From JACQFZ01 sp045810625 (GTDB lineage: Bacteria > Pseudomonadota > Gammaproteobacteria > Acidiferrobacterales > Sulfurifustaceae), in contig JBJMVQ010000049.1 of assembly GCA_045810625.1 (NCBI GenBank), forward strand, positions 1 to 64,000: 64,000 bases of DNA. Direction: 5' to 3'. The notes beneath the pieces were generated by a model. That model was not told where the DNA came from. It worked only from the letters and a program-made list of their open reading frames with translations, and made no database searches. This document shows positions 36,160 through 45,777 of this stretch, one piece after another. The translations under genes and the position numbers were made by a program. Position 1 is the first letter of the stretch. Every line of letters begins with the position of its first letter.

Positions 36160-39100
36160 TTACCGGCCGTCGCGTTTCAATCTTTCCGAGTGGGCGCTCA
36201 AGCACCGGGCGCTCACGCTCTTCTTTCTCATCGTGCTCGTGCTCGGCGGCGCTTTCGCCTACGCGACCCTCGGCGTCAAGGAGGAGCCCGAGTTCAAGTT
36301 CAAGGTCATGGTGATCCGCGTGTTCTGGCCGGGCGCCGGCGCCGCGGAGATCGAGCAGCAGGTCACGGACAAGATCGAGCGCAAGCTGCAGGACACGCCC
36401 AATCTCGATTACCTGCAAAGCTATTCGCGCCCCGGCGAGTCGGTCATTTTCGTGGCGCTGCGCGGCGAAACCCGAAACTTCGACGTCGACTTCACCTGGT
36501 ATCAGGTGCGAAAACGGGTCGGCGACATCCAGGCGAGCTTGCCCGCGGGTGTCGTCGGGCCGTTCTTCAACGATGAGTTCGGCGATACCTACACGAACAT
36601 CTACGCCGTCTCGGCCGACGGATTCTCCTACGCCGACATGAAGCACTACGCCGATTTGTTGCGTACCGAGTTGCTGCGTGTCGACGGCGTCGAGAAGGCC
36701 GATCTTCTCGGCGTACAGGACGAAAAAATCTATCTCGAGTTTTCGAACCGAAAACTGGCCGCGCTCGGCATCGATCCCGCGCAATTGTTCGGCGTTTTGC
36801 AGGCGCAGAACCGCGTGACCAGCGCCGGCCGGATCGTCGCCGCCGACAACAACATCGACGTGCGCGTGAGCGGCGGGTTCGATTCGCTCCGTGCGATCGA
36901 AGATACGGCGGTGCGGATCAACGGGCGCTCGTTTCGGCTCGGCGACATCGTGTCGGTACGGCGCGGTTACGTCGATCCGCCCGTAACGCGCATGCGGCAC
37001 GCCGGCAAAGATGTCGTCGGCGTCGGCGTCACGATGCGCAAGGGCTACAACGTCACCGAGCTCGGCCACCGGATCGATGCCACGGTGAAGACGTTGCGCG
37101 AGCGGCTGCCGGTCGGTATCGAAATCGCCACGGTCGCGGATCAGCCGCAAGTCGTGCGGCATTCCTCGGGCGAGTTCCTGCGTTCGCTCGGCGAAGCCGT
37201 CGCGATCGTGCTGCTCGTGAGCTTTCTATCACTCGGATTGCGCACCGGCGCGGTCGTCGCGCTGACGATTCCGATCGTGCTCGCGATGACGTTCCTCGGT
37301 ATGAAGATCGCGGGCATCGAGCTGCACCGCATCTCGTTCGGCGCGCTCATCATCGCGCTCGGGCTCCTCGTCGACGATGCCATGATCGCGGTCGAGATGA
37401 TGGCGCGCAAACTCGAGGAAGGGCTCGATAAGCTCCGCGCGGCGAGCTTCGCGTTCGACTCGACGGCGTTCCCCATGTTGACCGGCACGCTAATAACCGT
37501 CGCCGGTTTTGCCCCCATCGGGCTTTCGAAGAGCACGGCGTCCGAATATACGAGCGCGATGTTCTGGGTCACGGCGATTGCGCTCGTGATCTCCTGGGTC
37601 GTCGCCATCACCTTCACGCCGTATCTCGGCGCGCTCCTCCTAAAGGAGCAGCGCGCGGCAGGCGGGCACCGCGATCCTTACGCACATGGCTTCTATGCAC
37701 GCTTTCGCACGTTGGTCGATTGGTGTATTTCTCACCGCTGGACGACGATCGCGCTGAGCGTCGCGGCGTTCGTGCTCGCTCTCGGAGCGTTCGGCCTCGT
37801 GCAGAAGCAGTTCTTTCCGAACTCGAACCGGTCCGAGATGATCGTCAGCTTACGGCTGCCGGAGGACGCGAGCTTCGCGGCGACCGCGGAAACCGCTACG
37901 CGGGTGGAAGGCTGGCTCCGCGACGACGCCGACGTGGCGCATTACACGACTTATCTCGGCCAGAGTACGCCGCGCTTCTATCTGCCGATCAATCAGGACG
38001 AATTCTCGACGCCGAACTACGCCGAGATCGTCGCGGTGGCGAAGGATTCCGACGCGCGCGAGCGCGTGATGGAGCGGCTGCGCGGTCGCTTCGCCACCGA
38101 TCTCGCCGGCGTGCGTGCGCGGGTCGAGCATCTGCCGAACGGGCCACCGGTCGGCTATCCGGTGCAGTTTCGCGTGACCGGCGAAGACCCGAAGGTACTG
38201 GCGCGCATCGCGTCCGAGGTCGAGGCGGTGATGACGTCGCACCCGGCGACCCGCGACGTGAATTCCAATTGGTACGAACGCCGGCGCGCGCTCGATCTGG
38301 TGGTCGACCAGGACAAGGCGCGCGCGCTCGGGCTCACGTCGGCGCAGATTCGCCAGAGCCTTGCGTTCGCATTGAGCGGCGCCACGATCACCGAATTTCG
38401 CGAAGGCGACAAGACGATCGAGGTCATTGCGCGCGCCCGCCGCGACGAGCGTGCGGTGGCCGCCGCCGTCGAAGACATGAACATCTATACGCCGTCGGGC
38501 CGGTTCGTGCCGATCTCCCAAGTCGCGCGGGTGGCGGTCGGGCTCGAAGAAGCACGCACCTGGCGGCGCAATCGACTGCCGACGATCACCGTGCGCGCCG
38601 ACGTCGCCGACGGCGTGCAGCCGCCCGATGTGACCGAGGCGCTATTGCCGAAGCTCGATCCGATCAAGGCGCGGCTGCCGGCCGGTTACCACATCGATAC
38701 CGGCGGGTCATGGTACGAAAGCCGCGTGAACGAGCAGCCGATCCAGGCGCTGTTCCCGCTCATGATCGTTACGGTGCTGACGCTCTTGATGCTTCAACTG
38801 CACAGCTTCTCGAAGACGCTGATGGTGGTGCTGACCGCGCCGCTCGGGATGATCGGCGTCGTTGCCGCGCTGCTCGCGTTTCACGCGCCGATGGGATTTG
38901 TCGCGCAGCTCGGCATCATCGCGCTGTTCGGCATGATCATGCGAAATTCCGTGATTCTCGTCGACCAGATCCGCCAGGACATCGACTCGGGTCAGCCGCC
39001 GTGGGTCGCCATACGCGAATCGGCGGTGCGGCGCTTTCGGCCGATCATGCTGACCGCCGCGGCCGCGGTGCTCGCGATGATTCCGCTGACCCGCAGCGAG

Positions 39101-39265
39101 TTGTGGGGACCGATGGCGATGGCAATCATGGGCGGGCTGATGGTCGCGACGGTGCTGACGCTGCTCTTCGTTCCGGCGCTGTATGCCGCCTGGTACCGCA
39201 TCGAGCAACGACCGAGCGAAGAGACGGTCCGGGCTGCTCCCTCGCGCCCGGCGCTCGCGCGCTAA
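36149..39265 (+). CDS. RND family inner-membrane efflux transporter
   Basis: The roughly 1038-residue proton-driven pump has TM1 (LTLFFLIVLVLGGAFAYATLGVKEEPEF), two porter domains and the TM4 region GLLVDDAMIAVEMMARKLEEG with the proton-relay aspartates. Strong family matches run to the C-terminus (FGMIMRNSVILVDQIRQDI). The set is MFP, RND and an outer-membrane channel, as in Acr/Mex systems. The start overlaps the adaptor stop; 36140 is an alternative. Substrates are unknown. Confidence 0.94.
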   Translation: MGADYRPSRFNLSEWALKHRALTLFFLIVLVLGGAFAYATLGVKEEPEFKFKVMVIRVFWPGAGAAEIEQQVTDKIERKLQDTPNLDYLQSYSRPGESVIFVALRGETRNFDVDFTWYQVRKRVGDIQASLPAGVVGPFFNDEFGDTYTNIYAVSADGFSYADMKHYADLLRTELLRVDGVEKADLLGVQDEKIYLEFSNRKLAALGIDPAQLFGVLQAQNRVTSAGRIVAADNNIDVRVSGGFDSLRAIEDTAVRINGRSFRLGDIVSVRRGYVDPPVTRMRHAGKDVVGVGVTMRKGYNVTELGHRIDATVKTLRERLPVGIEIATVADQPQVVRHSSGEFLRSLGEAVAIVLLVSFLSLGLRTGAVVALTIPIVLAMTFLGMKIAGIELHRISFGALIIALGLLVDDAMIAVEMMARKLEEGLDKLRAASFAFDSTAFPMLTGTLITVAGFAPIGLSKSTASEYTSAMFWVTAIALVISWVVAITFTPYLGALLLKEQRAAGGHRDPYAHGFYARFRTLVDWCISHRWTTIALSVAAFVLALGAFGLVQKQFFPNSNRSEMIVSLRLPEDASFAATAETATRVEGWLRDDADVAHYTTYLGQSTPRFYLPINQDEFSTPNYAEIVAVAKDSDARERVMERLRGRFATDLAGVRARVEHLPNGPPVGYPVQFRVTGEDPKVLARIASEVEAVMTSHPATRDVNSNWYERRRALDLVVDQDKARALGLTSAQIRQSLAFALSGATITEFREGDKTIEVIARARRDERAVAAAVEDMNIYTPSGRFVPISQVARVAVGLEEARTWRRNRLPTITVRADVADGVQPPDVTEALLPKLDPIKARLPAGYHIDTGGSWYESRVNEQPIQALFPLMIVTVLTLLMLQLHSFSKTLMVVLTAPLGMIGVVAALLAFHAPMGFVAQLGIIALFGMIMRNSVILVDQIRQDIDSGQPPWVAIRESAVRRFRPIMLTAAAAVLAMIPLTRSELWGPMAMAIMGGLMVATVLTLLFVPALYAAWYRIEQRPSEETVRAAPSRPALAR

Positions 39266-39317
39266 CCCGGACACTCAATAAAAGAAGCGACGCCGCCCGC
39301 GCGCGCTGGAGGAGTAC

Positions 39318-40676
39318 ATGCATTCGATCCGCAGAATTCGCAGGCTTTCGGCGATCGCCGCCGTTGTGCTCGCCGCGAATGCCAACGCCGCCGATTTGCT
39401 GGAGGTTTACCGCGACGCAGCGGTCTACGACGCACAATATGCGGCGGCGCGTGCGGTGCGTGACGCCGGGCGCGAGAAGCTTCCGCAGGGGCGCGCGCTG
39501 GTGTTGCCGTCGATAAACTTGTCGGGCGAGACGAGCCGGACGCGCCTCGACGCAACGCTCGATACCTTCCCGACGGCGACTCCGGACAAACGTCCCTTCG
39601 ATACCCGGTCCTACGCGGTGACGCTGGTGCAGCCGCTTTACCGTGAACAGAATTTCGTCCAGTACAGCGAAGCGGAATATCTGGTGCAGCAGTCCGAAGT
39701 GTCCTACGCCGCGGCGCGTCAGGATCTGATCCTGCGCGTCGCCCAGGCCTATTTCGGCGTGCTCGGCGCACAGGACGCGCTCACGCTGATTCGCGCGCAA
39801 AAAGCGGCGATCGCCGAGCAGCTGGCCCGCGCCAAGCACAGTTTTGAAGTCGGTGCCGCGACGATGACGGACACGCATGAAGCGCAGGCGCGCTACGATC
39901 TCGCGGTTGCGCAAGAGATTGCGGCACAGAGTGCGCTCGACGTCGCCGAACGCGCGCTCCAGCAGCTGACCGGCAAGACCTACGACAGCCTTCAGCCGCT
40001 GCGCGAGCAGGTCGCGCTCGCGACGCTCAAGCCCGACGAGCTGTCGACTTGGGTGGATCTCGGGCGCAACCAGAGCTACCCGGTGATCCTGCAAAAGGCG
40101 CAAGTGGAGTTGCAAACGCTCGAGATCAAACGCAACCGAGCGGGCCATTATCCGACGCTCGATTTGGTCGCGTCGTATGGCGGTGTCGATCAGAGCGGCA
40201 CCGTGCTCACGCCGATCGGCAGTCGCGCCGCGATCGGAACCGTCGGCCTGCAACTCAACTTGCCGCTCTATGCAGGCGGCGCGGTCACCTCGCGTACACG
40301 CGAGGCCGCAGCGCTTCTCGAGAAAGCGCGCGCTGAGCTCGACGGCGTTCGCCGTCAGCAGGCGCTGGCCGTCGAGCAGAATTTCCTAAACGTGATCAGC
40401 GGCGTAAATCAGGTGCGGGCGCTCGAGCAGGCGCTCACCTCGAGCGAATCGGCGCTCGCGTCGAACCAGCTCGGTTATGACGTCGGGGTGCGCATCAACA
40501 TCGACGTGCTGAACGCGCAGCAGCAGGTCTACTCGACGCGCCGCGAGCTCTCGGCCGCGCGCTACGGTACGATACTGAATCAACTGCGACTGAAGGCCGC
40601 GGTCGGTTCGCTCGTCGACGCCGACGTGGAAGAGGTAAACCGTGCGCTCTCGCCGGCCGACGCGCCGTCGGGCTAG
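39318..40676 (+). CDS. TolC family outer-membrane efflux protein
   Basis: The 452-residue outer-membrane channel has a signal peptide (SAIAAVVLAANANA) and starts ADLLEVYRDAAVYDAQYAAARAVRDAGREKLPQGRALVLPSI, typical of TolC proper. Two long coiled-coil repeats follow, the second with DVGVRINIDVLNAQQQVYSTRRELS. It completes the tripartite pump. An AGGAG site precedes the start. Confidence 0.93.
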   Translation: MHSIRRIRRLSAIAAVVLAANANAADLLEVYRDAAVYDAQYAAARAVRDAGREKLPQGRALVLPSINLSGETSRTRLDATLDTFPTATPDKRPFDTRSYAVTLVQPLYREQNFVQYSEAEYLVQQSEVSYAAARQDLILRVAQAYFGVLGAQDALTLIRAQKAAIAEQLARAKHSFEVGAATMTDTHEAQARYDLAVAQEIAAQSALDVAERALQQLTGKTYDSLQPLREQVALATLKPDELSTWVDLGRNQSYPVILQKAQVELQTLEIKRNRAGHYPTLDLVASYGGVDQSGTVLTPIGSRAAIGTVGLQLNLPLYAGGAVTSRTREAAALLEKARAELDGVRRQQALAVEQNFLNVISGVNQVRALEQALTSSESALASNQLGYDVGVRINIDVLNAQQQVYSTRRELSAARYGTILNQLRLKAAVGSLVDADVEEVNRALSPADAPSG

Positions 40677-40742
40677 TCGGGTGTGCCTTGTTTACGAAGC
40701 TTCGCTTCTCGAACGCGCAGACATCCATTGCACCGATGGCGT

Positions 40743-41159
40743 TCAGCTTTCCCTTGATGGAAACGTGCCAAGCACCCGTTCGCACAATAGCGAGTCGCAA
40801 TACTCCCGTATCTCGACAATCTTGCCGTTGGCGAGTCGGTATATCAGGCAATACTCGTTGTCGTAGCGAACGCCGGTCTTGGTCACCATATCGCCCCGCG
40901 CTTCCACGACAACGTAGTCCCCGTCGGCGATGAAGCGATGCGGAATCGTCCGCGCTCCCTTTTCGAGCAGGGTGCGCAGATGGCCGTAAAGATCGCGCAG
41001 GAGCGAAGCTTTGCCCATGAACGTCCGGGACCAGGAGTATTGGCCGGTGACGCGCATGACGACGTCGTCGGCCAGGCTTTCGACAAAGAGGCTACTGTCG
41101 CCCGCTGCGACCCCGGCGAATATCTTTTCCATTAGTTTCTTGTTTTCGACGGCGCTCAT
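40743..41159 (-). CDS. SnoaL/ketosteroid isomerase-like (NTF2 fold) protein
   Basis: The 138-residue protein has the cone-shaped NTF2-like pattern: MEKIFAGVAAGDSSLFVESLADDVVMRVTGQYSWSRTFMGKASLLRDLYGHL, then GDYVVVEARGD and YCLIYRLANGKIVEIREYCD. Such proteins include isomerases, cyclases and detoxifying enzymes. The start at 41159 has an AAGGAGC site; a longer open frame upstream has no family sequence. It is convergent with the tolC-like gene. Confidence 0.85.
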   Translation of the reverse strand: MSAVENKKLMEKIFAGVAAGDSSLFVESLADDVVMRVTGQYSWSRTFMGKASLLRDLYGHLRTLLEKGARTIPHRFIADGDYVVVEARGDMVTKTGVRYDNEYCLIYRLANGKIVEIREYCDSLLCERVLGTFPSRES

Positions 41160-41497
41160 GATTTTGCTCCTTCTCGACGACAGCAGGATCAGCGCCGCAC
41201 CGGTCGATTGACTTTGTCTGGTGCGGCGGCTTGGGTTAACGGGCGTCAGGTGCGCGATAACGCGCCAGGAAGGCCGACAAGTGTTACAAAGCGAGCGACT
41301 AGTATACCGAACTGCGGTGAGAGGGTGGCACCGCTGGCGCTCGCTCTGTGTTCTGTTTCGCCGCAAAGACGGTTGCGCCAACCAAGGCTCGACGTTCGCG
41401 ATGTATCGTCGGTCGAAGCTGGTATCTCGACCGTTCGTTCGCTTCTATATGGGAGGCGACGAAGCGCCCGTTACAATGAACAGACCCGGAGGATCAC
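41160..41497. other. 338-bp intergenic region
   Basis: It lies between divergent genes (SnoaL-like and arsC) and should hold both promoters. No gene is supported; an upstream-extended open frame joined to arsC lacks family sequence. Confidence 0.5.
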
Positions 41498-41848
41498 ATG
41501 ACGCAGATTACGATCTATCACAACCCGAAATGCAGCAAATCGAGAGAGACGCTCGCGCTGCTCGAGGCGCGCGGCCTGACGCCGCGGGTAATTGAATATT
41601 TGCAGACGCCGCCCTCGGCGGCCGAGCTCGAACGCATATTGAAACTGCTCGGCCTCGAACCGCGCGAGCTGATGCGCCGGCAAGAGGCCGAGTATCGCGA
41701 GCTTGGACTCGACGATCCCAAGCTCTCGCGGGCGCAGTTGGTCGATGCGATGGTGAAGCATCCGCGATTGATCGAGCGGCCGATCGTGCTCGCGAACGGC
41801 AAAGCGGCAATCGGGCGCCCGCCCGTGAACGTGCTCGCGATTCTTTAG
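41498..41848 (+). CDS. arsC: Arsenate reductase, glutaredoxin-dependent (ArsC/YfgD family)
   Basis: The 116-residue thioredoxin-fold protein has the catalytic Cys in HNPKCSKSRETLALL (C12), LTPRVIEYLQTPPSAAEL, and the C-terminal RPIVLANGKAAIGRPP segment with the conserved cis-Pro and Arg. It would reduce arsenate to arsenite using glutaredoxin/glutathione; some members (YfgD/Spx-like) have other roles. A CCGGAGGA site precedes the start. No arsB or arsR is nearby. Confidence 0.92.
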   Translation: MTQITIYHNPKCSKSRETLALLEARGLTPRVIEYLQTPPSAAELERILKLLGLEPRELMRRQEAEYRELGLDDPKLSRAQLVDAMVKHPRLIERPIVLANGKAAIGRPPVNVLAIL

Positions 41849-41884
41849 CGCCGGCGTGCGCTTAACTAAACATTTAGTTGTTGA

Positions 41885-42169
41885 ACCGCAGAGGACGCGG
41901 AGGACGCAGAGGAATGCTTGGATAAAAAGTTTGTGACCGTGCGCTTAAACATTTAGTTGTTGAACCGCAAGAGGGACGCGGAGGACGCAGGGGAACGCTT
42001 GGATAAAAAGCTTGTGACCGACCGGAGTCAAGGCTGTGTATCACAGAACGCGTAACCCACTAAGGGCCGACAAAAAATCTCAAGTGCTTTACTCCGTGTC
42101 CTCGCGGTTAGACAGCATTCAAGTTTTCATTCCCATTCTTTCCTCTGCGTCCTCCGCGTCCTCTGCGGT
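41885..42169. repeat. Repeat locus between arsC and the PPOX-family gene
   Basis: Two plus A-arms (41885-41914 and 41964-41995) lie in a 79-bp tandem duplication that also includes the CATTTAGTTGTTGA spacer. A partial minus arm (42091-42109) and a full minus arm (42140-42169) follow. The rest holds no gene. Confidence 0.9.
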
Positions 42170-42181
42170 AAAACGAAATAC

Positions 42182-42784
42182 CTACAGGTCTTTCAAATAC
42201 CGCGCCCGCATTTCTTCTTGGGTCTCGATCGGACCTGACGCGCCGATTTGATCGTTGATCATCTTCCCCATCGGAGGAAGTACGCTGCGCTCGACGCGGC
42301 GATCCGCGTTCCACAGCTTCGAGCGCATGAAGGCCTTGGCGCAGTGCAGATAGGCTTCCCGGACGGTTATGCGAACGACGAGCTTCGGCGGATTTTCTCG
42401 GTCGGCAAATCGGCCGATCATCTCCGGTTCGTCGCCGAGTGCGGCGTCGCCGTTAACGCGGAGCGTTTCGTCGATGCCGGGGATGAGGAAGATCAACCCG
42501 ACGCGTCCGGTTTCGATGATGTTCATCAGCGTGTCGAGCCGGTTGTTGCCCTTTGCATCCGGCAGCAGCAGCGTTCGTTCGTCGAGTACGTGCACGAAGC
42601 CGGGTTCGCCGCCCCGCGGCGATGCGTCGGGCATTCCTGCGCGGCTCGCGCTCGCGATGACGAGAAAGGGCGACAGGCTGATGAATCGGATGCAGTGCGG
42701 ATCGAGATAATCGAGCTGTTTCTTAACGGCTCGTTCTTTCGGCAACGCGTACAGCGCTCTCAGCTCTTCGAGGGTCGTTATCAT
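42182..42784 (-). CDS. Pyridoxamine 5'-phosphate oxidase-like FMN-binding protein (MSMEG_1061 type)
   Basis: The 200-residue split-barrel protein has SPFLVIASASRAGMPDASPRGGEPGFVHVLDERTLLLPDAKGNNRLDTLMNI (about 39-88) and VGLIFLIPGIDETLRVNGDAALG, matching the PPOX-type flavoprotein family. It probably binds FMN (or F420-like flavin) and acts in redox detoxification. Its stop lies 13 nt from a repeat arm. Confidence 0.88.
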   Translation of the reverse strand: MITTLEELRALYALPKERAVKKQLDYLDPHCIRFISLSPFLVIASASRAGMPDASPRGGEPGFVHVLDERTLLLPDAKGNNRLDTLMNIIETGRVGLIFLIPGIDETLRVNGDAALGDEPEMIGRFADRENPPKLVVRITVREAYLHCAKAFMRSKLWNADRRVERSVLPPMGKMINDQIGASGPIETQEEMRARYLKDL

Positions 42785-42832
42785 TCGTTTCCTTTCGACG
42801 CTCTGCCGGTCGATTCGCGGGTCGGTGATGGG

Positions 42833-43624
42833 TTAAAACGCGCTCTTGATCACGCCGCCTTCGACGCGCAGCGCCGCCCCGGTGGTGGCCGAGGCGAGTG
42901 GGCTCGCGATGTACGCGACCATGGCCGCGACTTCTTCGGGAAGCGCCAGGCGTTTGATGAGCGACGTCGGCCGGGCGCGCTTCAGAAATTCCTTCTCGAT
43001 CTCCTCGAACGGTTTACCCTGCGCTTTCGCCGCGCGCTCGATCGCGCCGCCGACGCCGCGCGACTTCGTCGGACCGGGCAGCACGGCGTTCACGGTGATG
43101 CCCGTGCCGGCAACCGATTCGGCGAGGCCGCGCGCGATCGCGAGCTGCGCCGTTTTCGTCATGCCGTAGTGAATCATCTCCAGCGGAATTTGCACCGCGC
43201 TCTCGCTCGAAATGAAGATAATTCGCCCCCAATTGCGCCGCTTCATGCCCGGCAAGTACGAGCGCGACAGCCGCACGCCGCTCAGCACATTGGTTTCGAA
43301 AAAGCGGCGCCAGTCGTCGTCGGAGATTTCCTCGAACGGCTTCAGCTCGTAGATGCCGAGATTGTTGACGAGAATTTCGACGTCGGGGTACTGCGCCGCG
43401 AGTGCGTCGGCCACGGCGGCGGAGCTGAGATCGCCGGCGTACCCAAGCGCGGTCTTGCTGGTGGCGCTTTTCAGTCGGCCGATCGCATCGTCCACGGCCT
43501 CCTGCGTACGGCCGTTGACGATGACGCGCGCGCCTTCCCGTGCGAGCGCTTCCGCAATCGCATAACCGATGCCGGCCGTGCTGCCGGTAACGAGCGCGAG
43601 CTTATTGGTTAGTTGAAGATCCAT
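42833..43624 (-). CDS. SDR family oxidoreductase
   Basis: The 263-residue protein has the nucleotide-binding motif TGSTAGIGYAIAEAL, the NNLG motif, an SSESA serine and the catalytic YGMTKTAQ (Y about 153). The C-terminal end GAALRVEGGVIKSAF is typical. It is a classical SDR without an obvious substrate. It lies 49 nt beyond the PPOX start and 35 nt from the aldolase stop. Confidence 0.92.
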   Translation of the reverse strand: MDLQLTNKLALVTGSTAGIGYAIAEALAREGARVIVNGRTQEAVDDAIGRLKSATSKTALGYAGDLSSAAVADALAAQYPDVEILVNNLGIYELKPFEEISDDDWRRFFETNVLSGVRLSRSYLPGMKRRNWGRIIFISSESAVQIPLEMIHYGMTKTAQLAIARGLAESVAGTGITVNAVLPGPTKSRGVGGAIERAAKAQGKPFEEIEKEFLKRARPTSLIKRLALPEEVAAMVAYIASPLASATTGAALRVEGGVIKSAF

Positions 43625-43658
43625 GAATGCTCCCTCTGAAATCGATCGTTGTCCGTGC

Positions 43659-44444
43659 CTATTTTCCGAGCGCTTTCTTTTTCCACAAGTCCCACGGCCG
43701 CTCTACTTGAGTGGCCATCGTGTCCGCCGCGCGCTGTCCTTCTTCCGGCGTCAAATAGTTGATGGGCCCACCGAGTGCGATCGCTTGCAGCTGCAGGCGT
43801 GCATTGGTCTCGGTGTAGACCGCGCGAAACACGGCGAGCGGCATGGACGGCGCGATCACGACGTTGCCGTGCCCGCGCATCAGCACGACGGTTTTGTCGC
43901 CGAGCGTGCGCGCGAGCGCGCGTCCGAGCTCGCGGTTGCCGATGAGCATGTTCGAGGCCGCGACGTCGCCGCGGATGTCATAAATCGGCACGCCGCCGTA
44001 GAGGAACGCGCTCATGTGATACACCGGTTTCAGCGGCTGGCTTGCGACGACGCCGAACGGTATGACCGACGGCGAGTGGCTGTGCACGACCGCGTTCACG
44101 TCCGGACGATTCTTGTAAATCTCGCCGTGAATGAAACGCTCGAGGAAGACTTTGCGGCCGCGCGCCTCGACGGGTTCCGATGTTTCCACGTCGAATTCCA
44201 TGATGTCCGCCGCCGTGACGAGCGCGGGCGCCATGTTGCGCGACATGAGAAAGCGCTTTGGATTCGTCGGGTGGCGCATGCTCGCGTGGCCGAAGCCGTC
44301 GAACACGCCTTCGTTGACGAGAATGCGGCTGGCGGCGACGAGATCGTCGAGCGTCGCGGCGTCGACGCCGGCGATCGGCGAAGCGCTTGGCGTTTGCGCG
44401 CACGCCATTGATGTAGCAAGCATCAGCGTCAGCGCGCAGAACAC
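43659..44444 (-). CDS. Class II aldolase/adducin family protein with signal peptide
   Basis: Residues of the class II aldolase fold are clear: VVHSHSPSVIPFG (zinc HxH), VLMRGHGNVV (third His), and SRNMAPALVTAADIMEFD near the N-terminus. A hydrophobic N-terminus (ALTLMLATSMACA) indicates periplasmic export, unusual for this family. A GTG at 44444 preceded by GGGAGGGG is the likely start; the frame continues upstream through a GC hairpin repeat to an ATG at 44522, which would add PTLPRTRGRE-type repeat-encoded residues. Substrate unknown. Confidence 0.82.
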   Translation of the reverse strand: MFCALTLMLATSMACAQTPSASPIAGVDAATLDDLVAASRILVNEGVFDGFGHASMRHPTNPKRFLMSRNMAPALVTAADIMEFDVETSEPVEARGRKVFLERFIHGEIYKNRPDVNAVVHSHSPSVIPFGVVASQPLKPVYHMSAFLYGGVPIYDIRGDVAASNMLIGNRELGRALARTLGDKTVVLMRGHGNVVIAPSMPLAVFRAVYTETNARLQLQAIALGGPINYLTPEEGQRAADTMATQVERPWDLWKKKALGK

Positions 44445-44455
44445 CCCCTCCCACT

Positions 44456-44479
44456 CCCTCCCCCGCGTGCGGGGGAGGG
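44456..44479. repeat. REP-like GC palindrome at the aldolase start
   Basis: A perfect 11-bp stem (CCCTCCCCCGC / GCGGGGGAGGG) with a 2-nt loop lies just upstream of the GTG start. It is followed by GTTGGGGTGGGGGAAG, the pattern of a repeat seen in many proteobacterial genomes. Confidence 0.7.
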
Positions 44480-44539
44480 TTGGGGTGGGGGAAGTCGTTG
44501 CCGGCGCAGGTGTAGATGTCATTGCTTAGCTCCTCCAAC

Positions 44540-45340
44540 TCAATGGCGGGTATCGAGAAATGCAGCCAACGCATCGAGAACTTCGTCCGGTTTTTCACCC
44601 ATCAGGTTGTGGCCGCCGCCATCGAGCGTCACGACCTTGGCGCTCGAAATCGTTTTCGCAATGTCCTGCGCCGCGCGCGCCGGCGTCATCGAGTCGCGGC
44701 TGCCGAGCAGCAGCAGGGTGGGACACTTCACCTGCGCGGCACGCTCCAGCCCGGCGGCGTAGTTGTTGCACGCGGCGAAGTCGGCGTGCAGCACGCCCGG
44801 CTTCTGGCGCTGCATGAGACGCAGGTTCTCGCCGATCACCCAAAAACCGGGGCCAGGGTTGCTCGGGTAATGCGCGTACGCGGCGTGCGACCAGACGTTG
44901 ATCATGTCGTGCGCCGCCGGTTCGTTCGCGCGCGTCGCATCGAGCAGCTCCGCCGAAACCCGCATCGGAAACGCGGTGCCGAGCAGAGCGATGCGACTTA
45001 CGCGTTGTGGATAGCGCGCCGCCGCATCGAGCGCGGCGAGCGAGCCCATGCTGTGGCCGACGAGCGCCGCCGTGGAAACGCCCGCCGCGTCCAGCACGGC
45101 GACGAGCCAGTCGGCCATGTCCTCGATGCGCTCGAGCGGCGCACCGAGGCTCCGCCCGTGCGCGGGCAGATCGAGCGCCAACACACCGAAGCCGTGATGC
45201 GCCAGGTAGCGCGACTGCAGCGCCCAGACGCTATGGTCGTGCTCGCCGCCGTGGAGAAATACGACGGTCGGCAACTTCGGATCGAACGGCTTGCCGCCGG
45301 TGTAGGCGTAAACTTTGTCGTTGCGAACGATCAGATCCAC
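44540..45340 (-). CDS. Alpha/beta hydrolase
   Basis: The 266-residue alpha/beta hydrolase has HGGEHDHSVW (oxyanion HG), nucleophile Ser in LVGHSMGSLAALDAA (about 96), Asp in LGSRDSMTP (about 207) and His in DGGGHNLMGEKP (about 238). Substrate unknown. Its AGGAGG ribosome binding site overlaps the stop of the GxxExxY gene (TAGGAGG), so it is translated directly after the element. Confidence 0.9.
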   Translation of the reverse strand: MDLIVRNDKVYAYTGGKPFDPKLPTVVFLHGGEHDHSVWALQSRYLAHHGFGVLALDLPAHGRSLGAPLERIEDMADWLVAVLDAAGVSTAALVGHSMGSLAALDAAARYPQRVSRIALLGTAFPMRVSAELLDATRANEPAAHDMINVWSHAAYAHYPSNPGPGFWVIGENLRLMQRQKPGVLHADFAACNNYAAGLERAAQVKCPTLLLLGSRDSMTPARAAQDIAKTISSAKVVTLDGGGHNLMGEKPDEVLDALAAFLDTRH

Positions 45341-45348
45341 GGAACCTC

Positions 45349-45777
45349 CTAGAGCGATTTAACCGCAGAGGACGCGGAGGACGCAGAGGAAGGATTGTAA
45401 ACGACGCGCCGTATGCCATTGCGGAAGTGGACGACGTTGAAGTTAAGCAGCAGCCCGAGTCGGTAATTTCCGAGCTTTAGGTAGCTAAGGAGTTGCGCGG
45501 TATGAATGGGTTCGAAACGCTCCACCGTTTTTAGTTCGACCACGATCTTGTTCTCGATCAGTAAGTCAAGCCGATAGCCTGCATCTAGTTTCAAGCCATC
45601 GTAACGGATTGGCATTGTCACCTGTCGAGCCACCGTCAACCCGGCCTTCGTCAGCTCATGAACCATACATGTCTCATAAGCGCTCTCTAACAGCCCAGGG
45701 CCGAGTGCGGAATGAACGCGCATCGCACGACCGATTATCTTTTCCGTGATCGAATCAAACTCTTCGCCCAATTCCAT
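45349..45777 (-). CDS. GxxExxY protein (PD-(D/E)XK nuclease-fold) inside an inverted-repeat element
   Basis: This 142-residue protein has GLLESAY (G28, E31, Y34), the family-defining motif. It also has the PD-(D/E)XK core: D71 in YRLDLLIENK, E81 and K83 in VVELKTVE, then Q95 in QLLSYLKLG. The fold is that of many nucleases, but no activity is proven for the family. The ORF starts 9 nt inside the right arm; the arm's AGAGG acts as the ribosome binding site. Its last 13 residues (SSASSASSAVKSL) are translated from the left arm plus 9 nt of flanking DNA, where the stop lies. Gene and arms therefore form one unit. Confidence 0.9.
   Translation of the reverse strand: MELGEEFDSITEKIIGRAMRVHSALGPGLLESAYETCMVHELTKAGLTVARQVTMPIRYDGLKLDAGYRLDLLIENKIVVELKTVERFEPIHTAQLLSYLKLGNYRLGLLLNFNVVHFRNGIRRVVYNPSSASSASSAVKSL

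Noticed and set aside
41221..41595. A 124-codon frame starting upstream of arsC
   Set aside because: Its first two thirds carry no family sequence and it overlaps the arsC start in a different frame.
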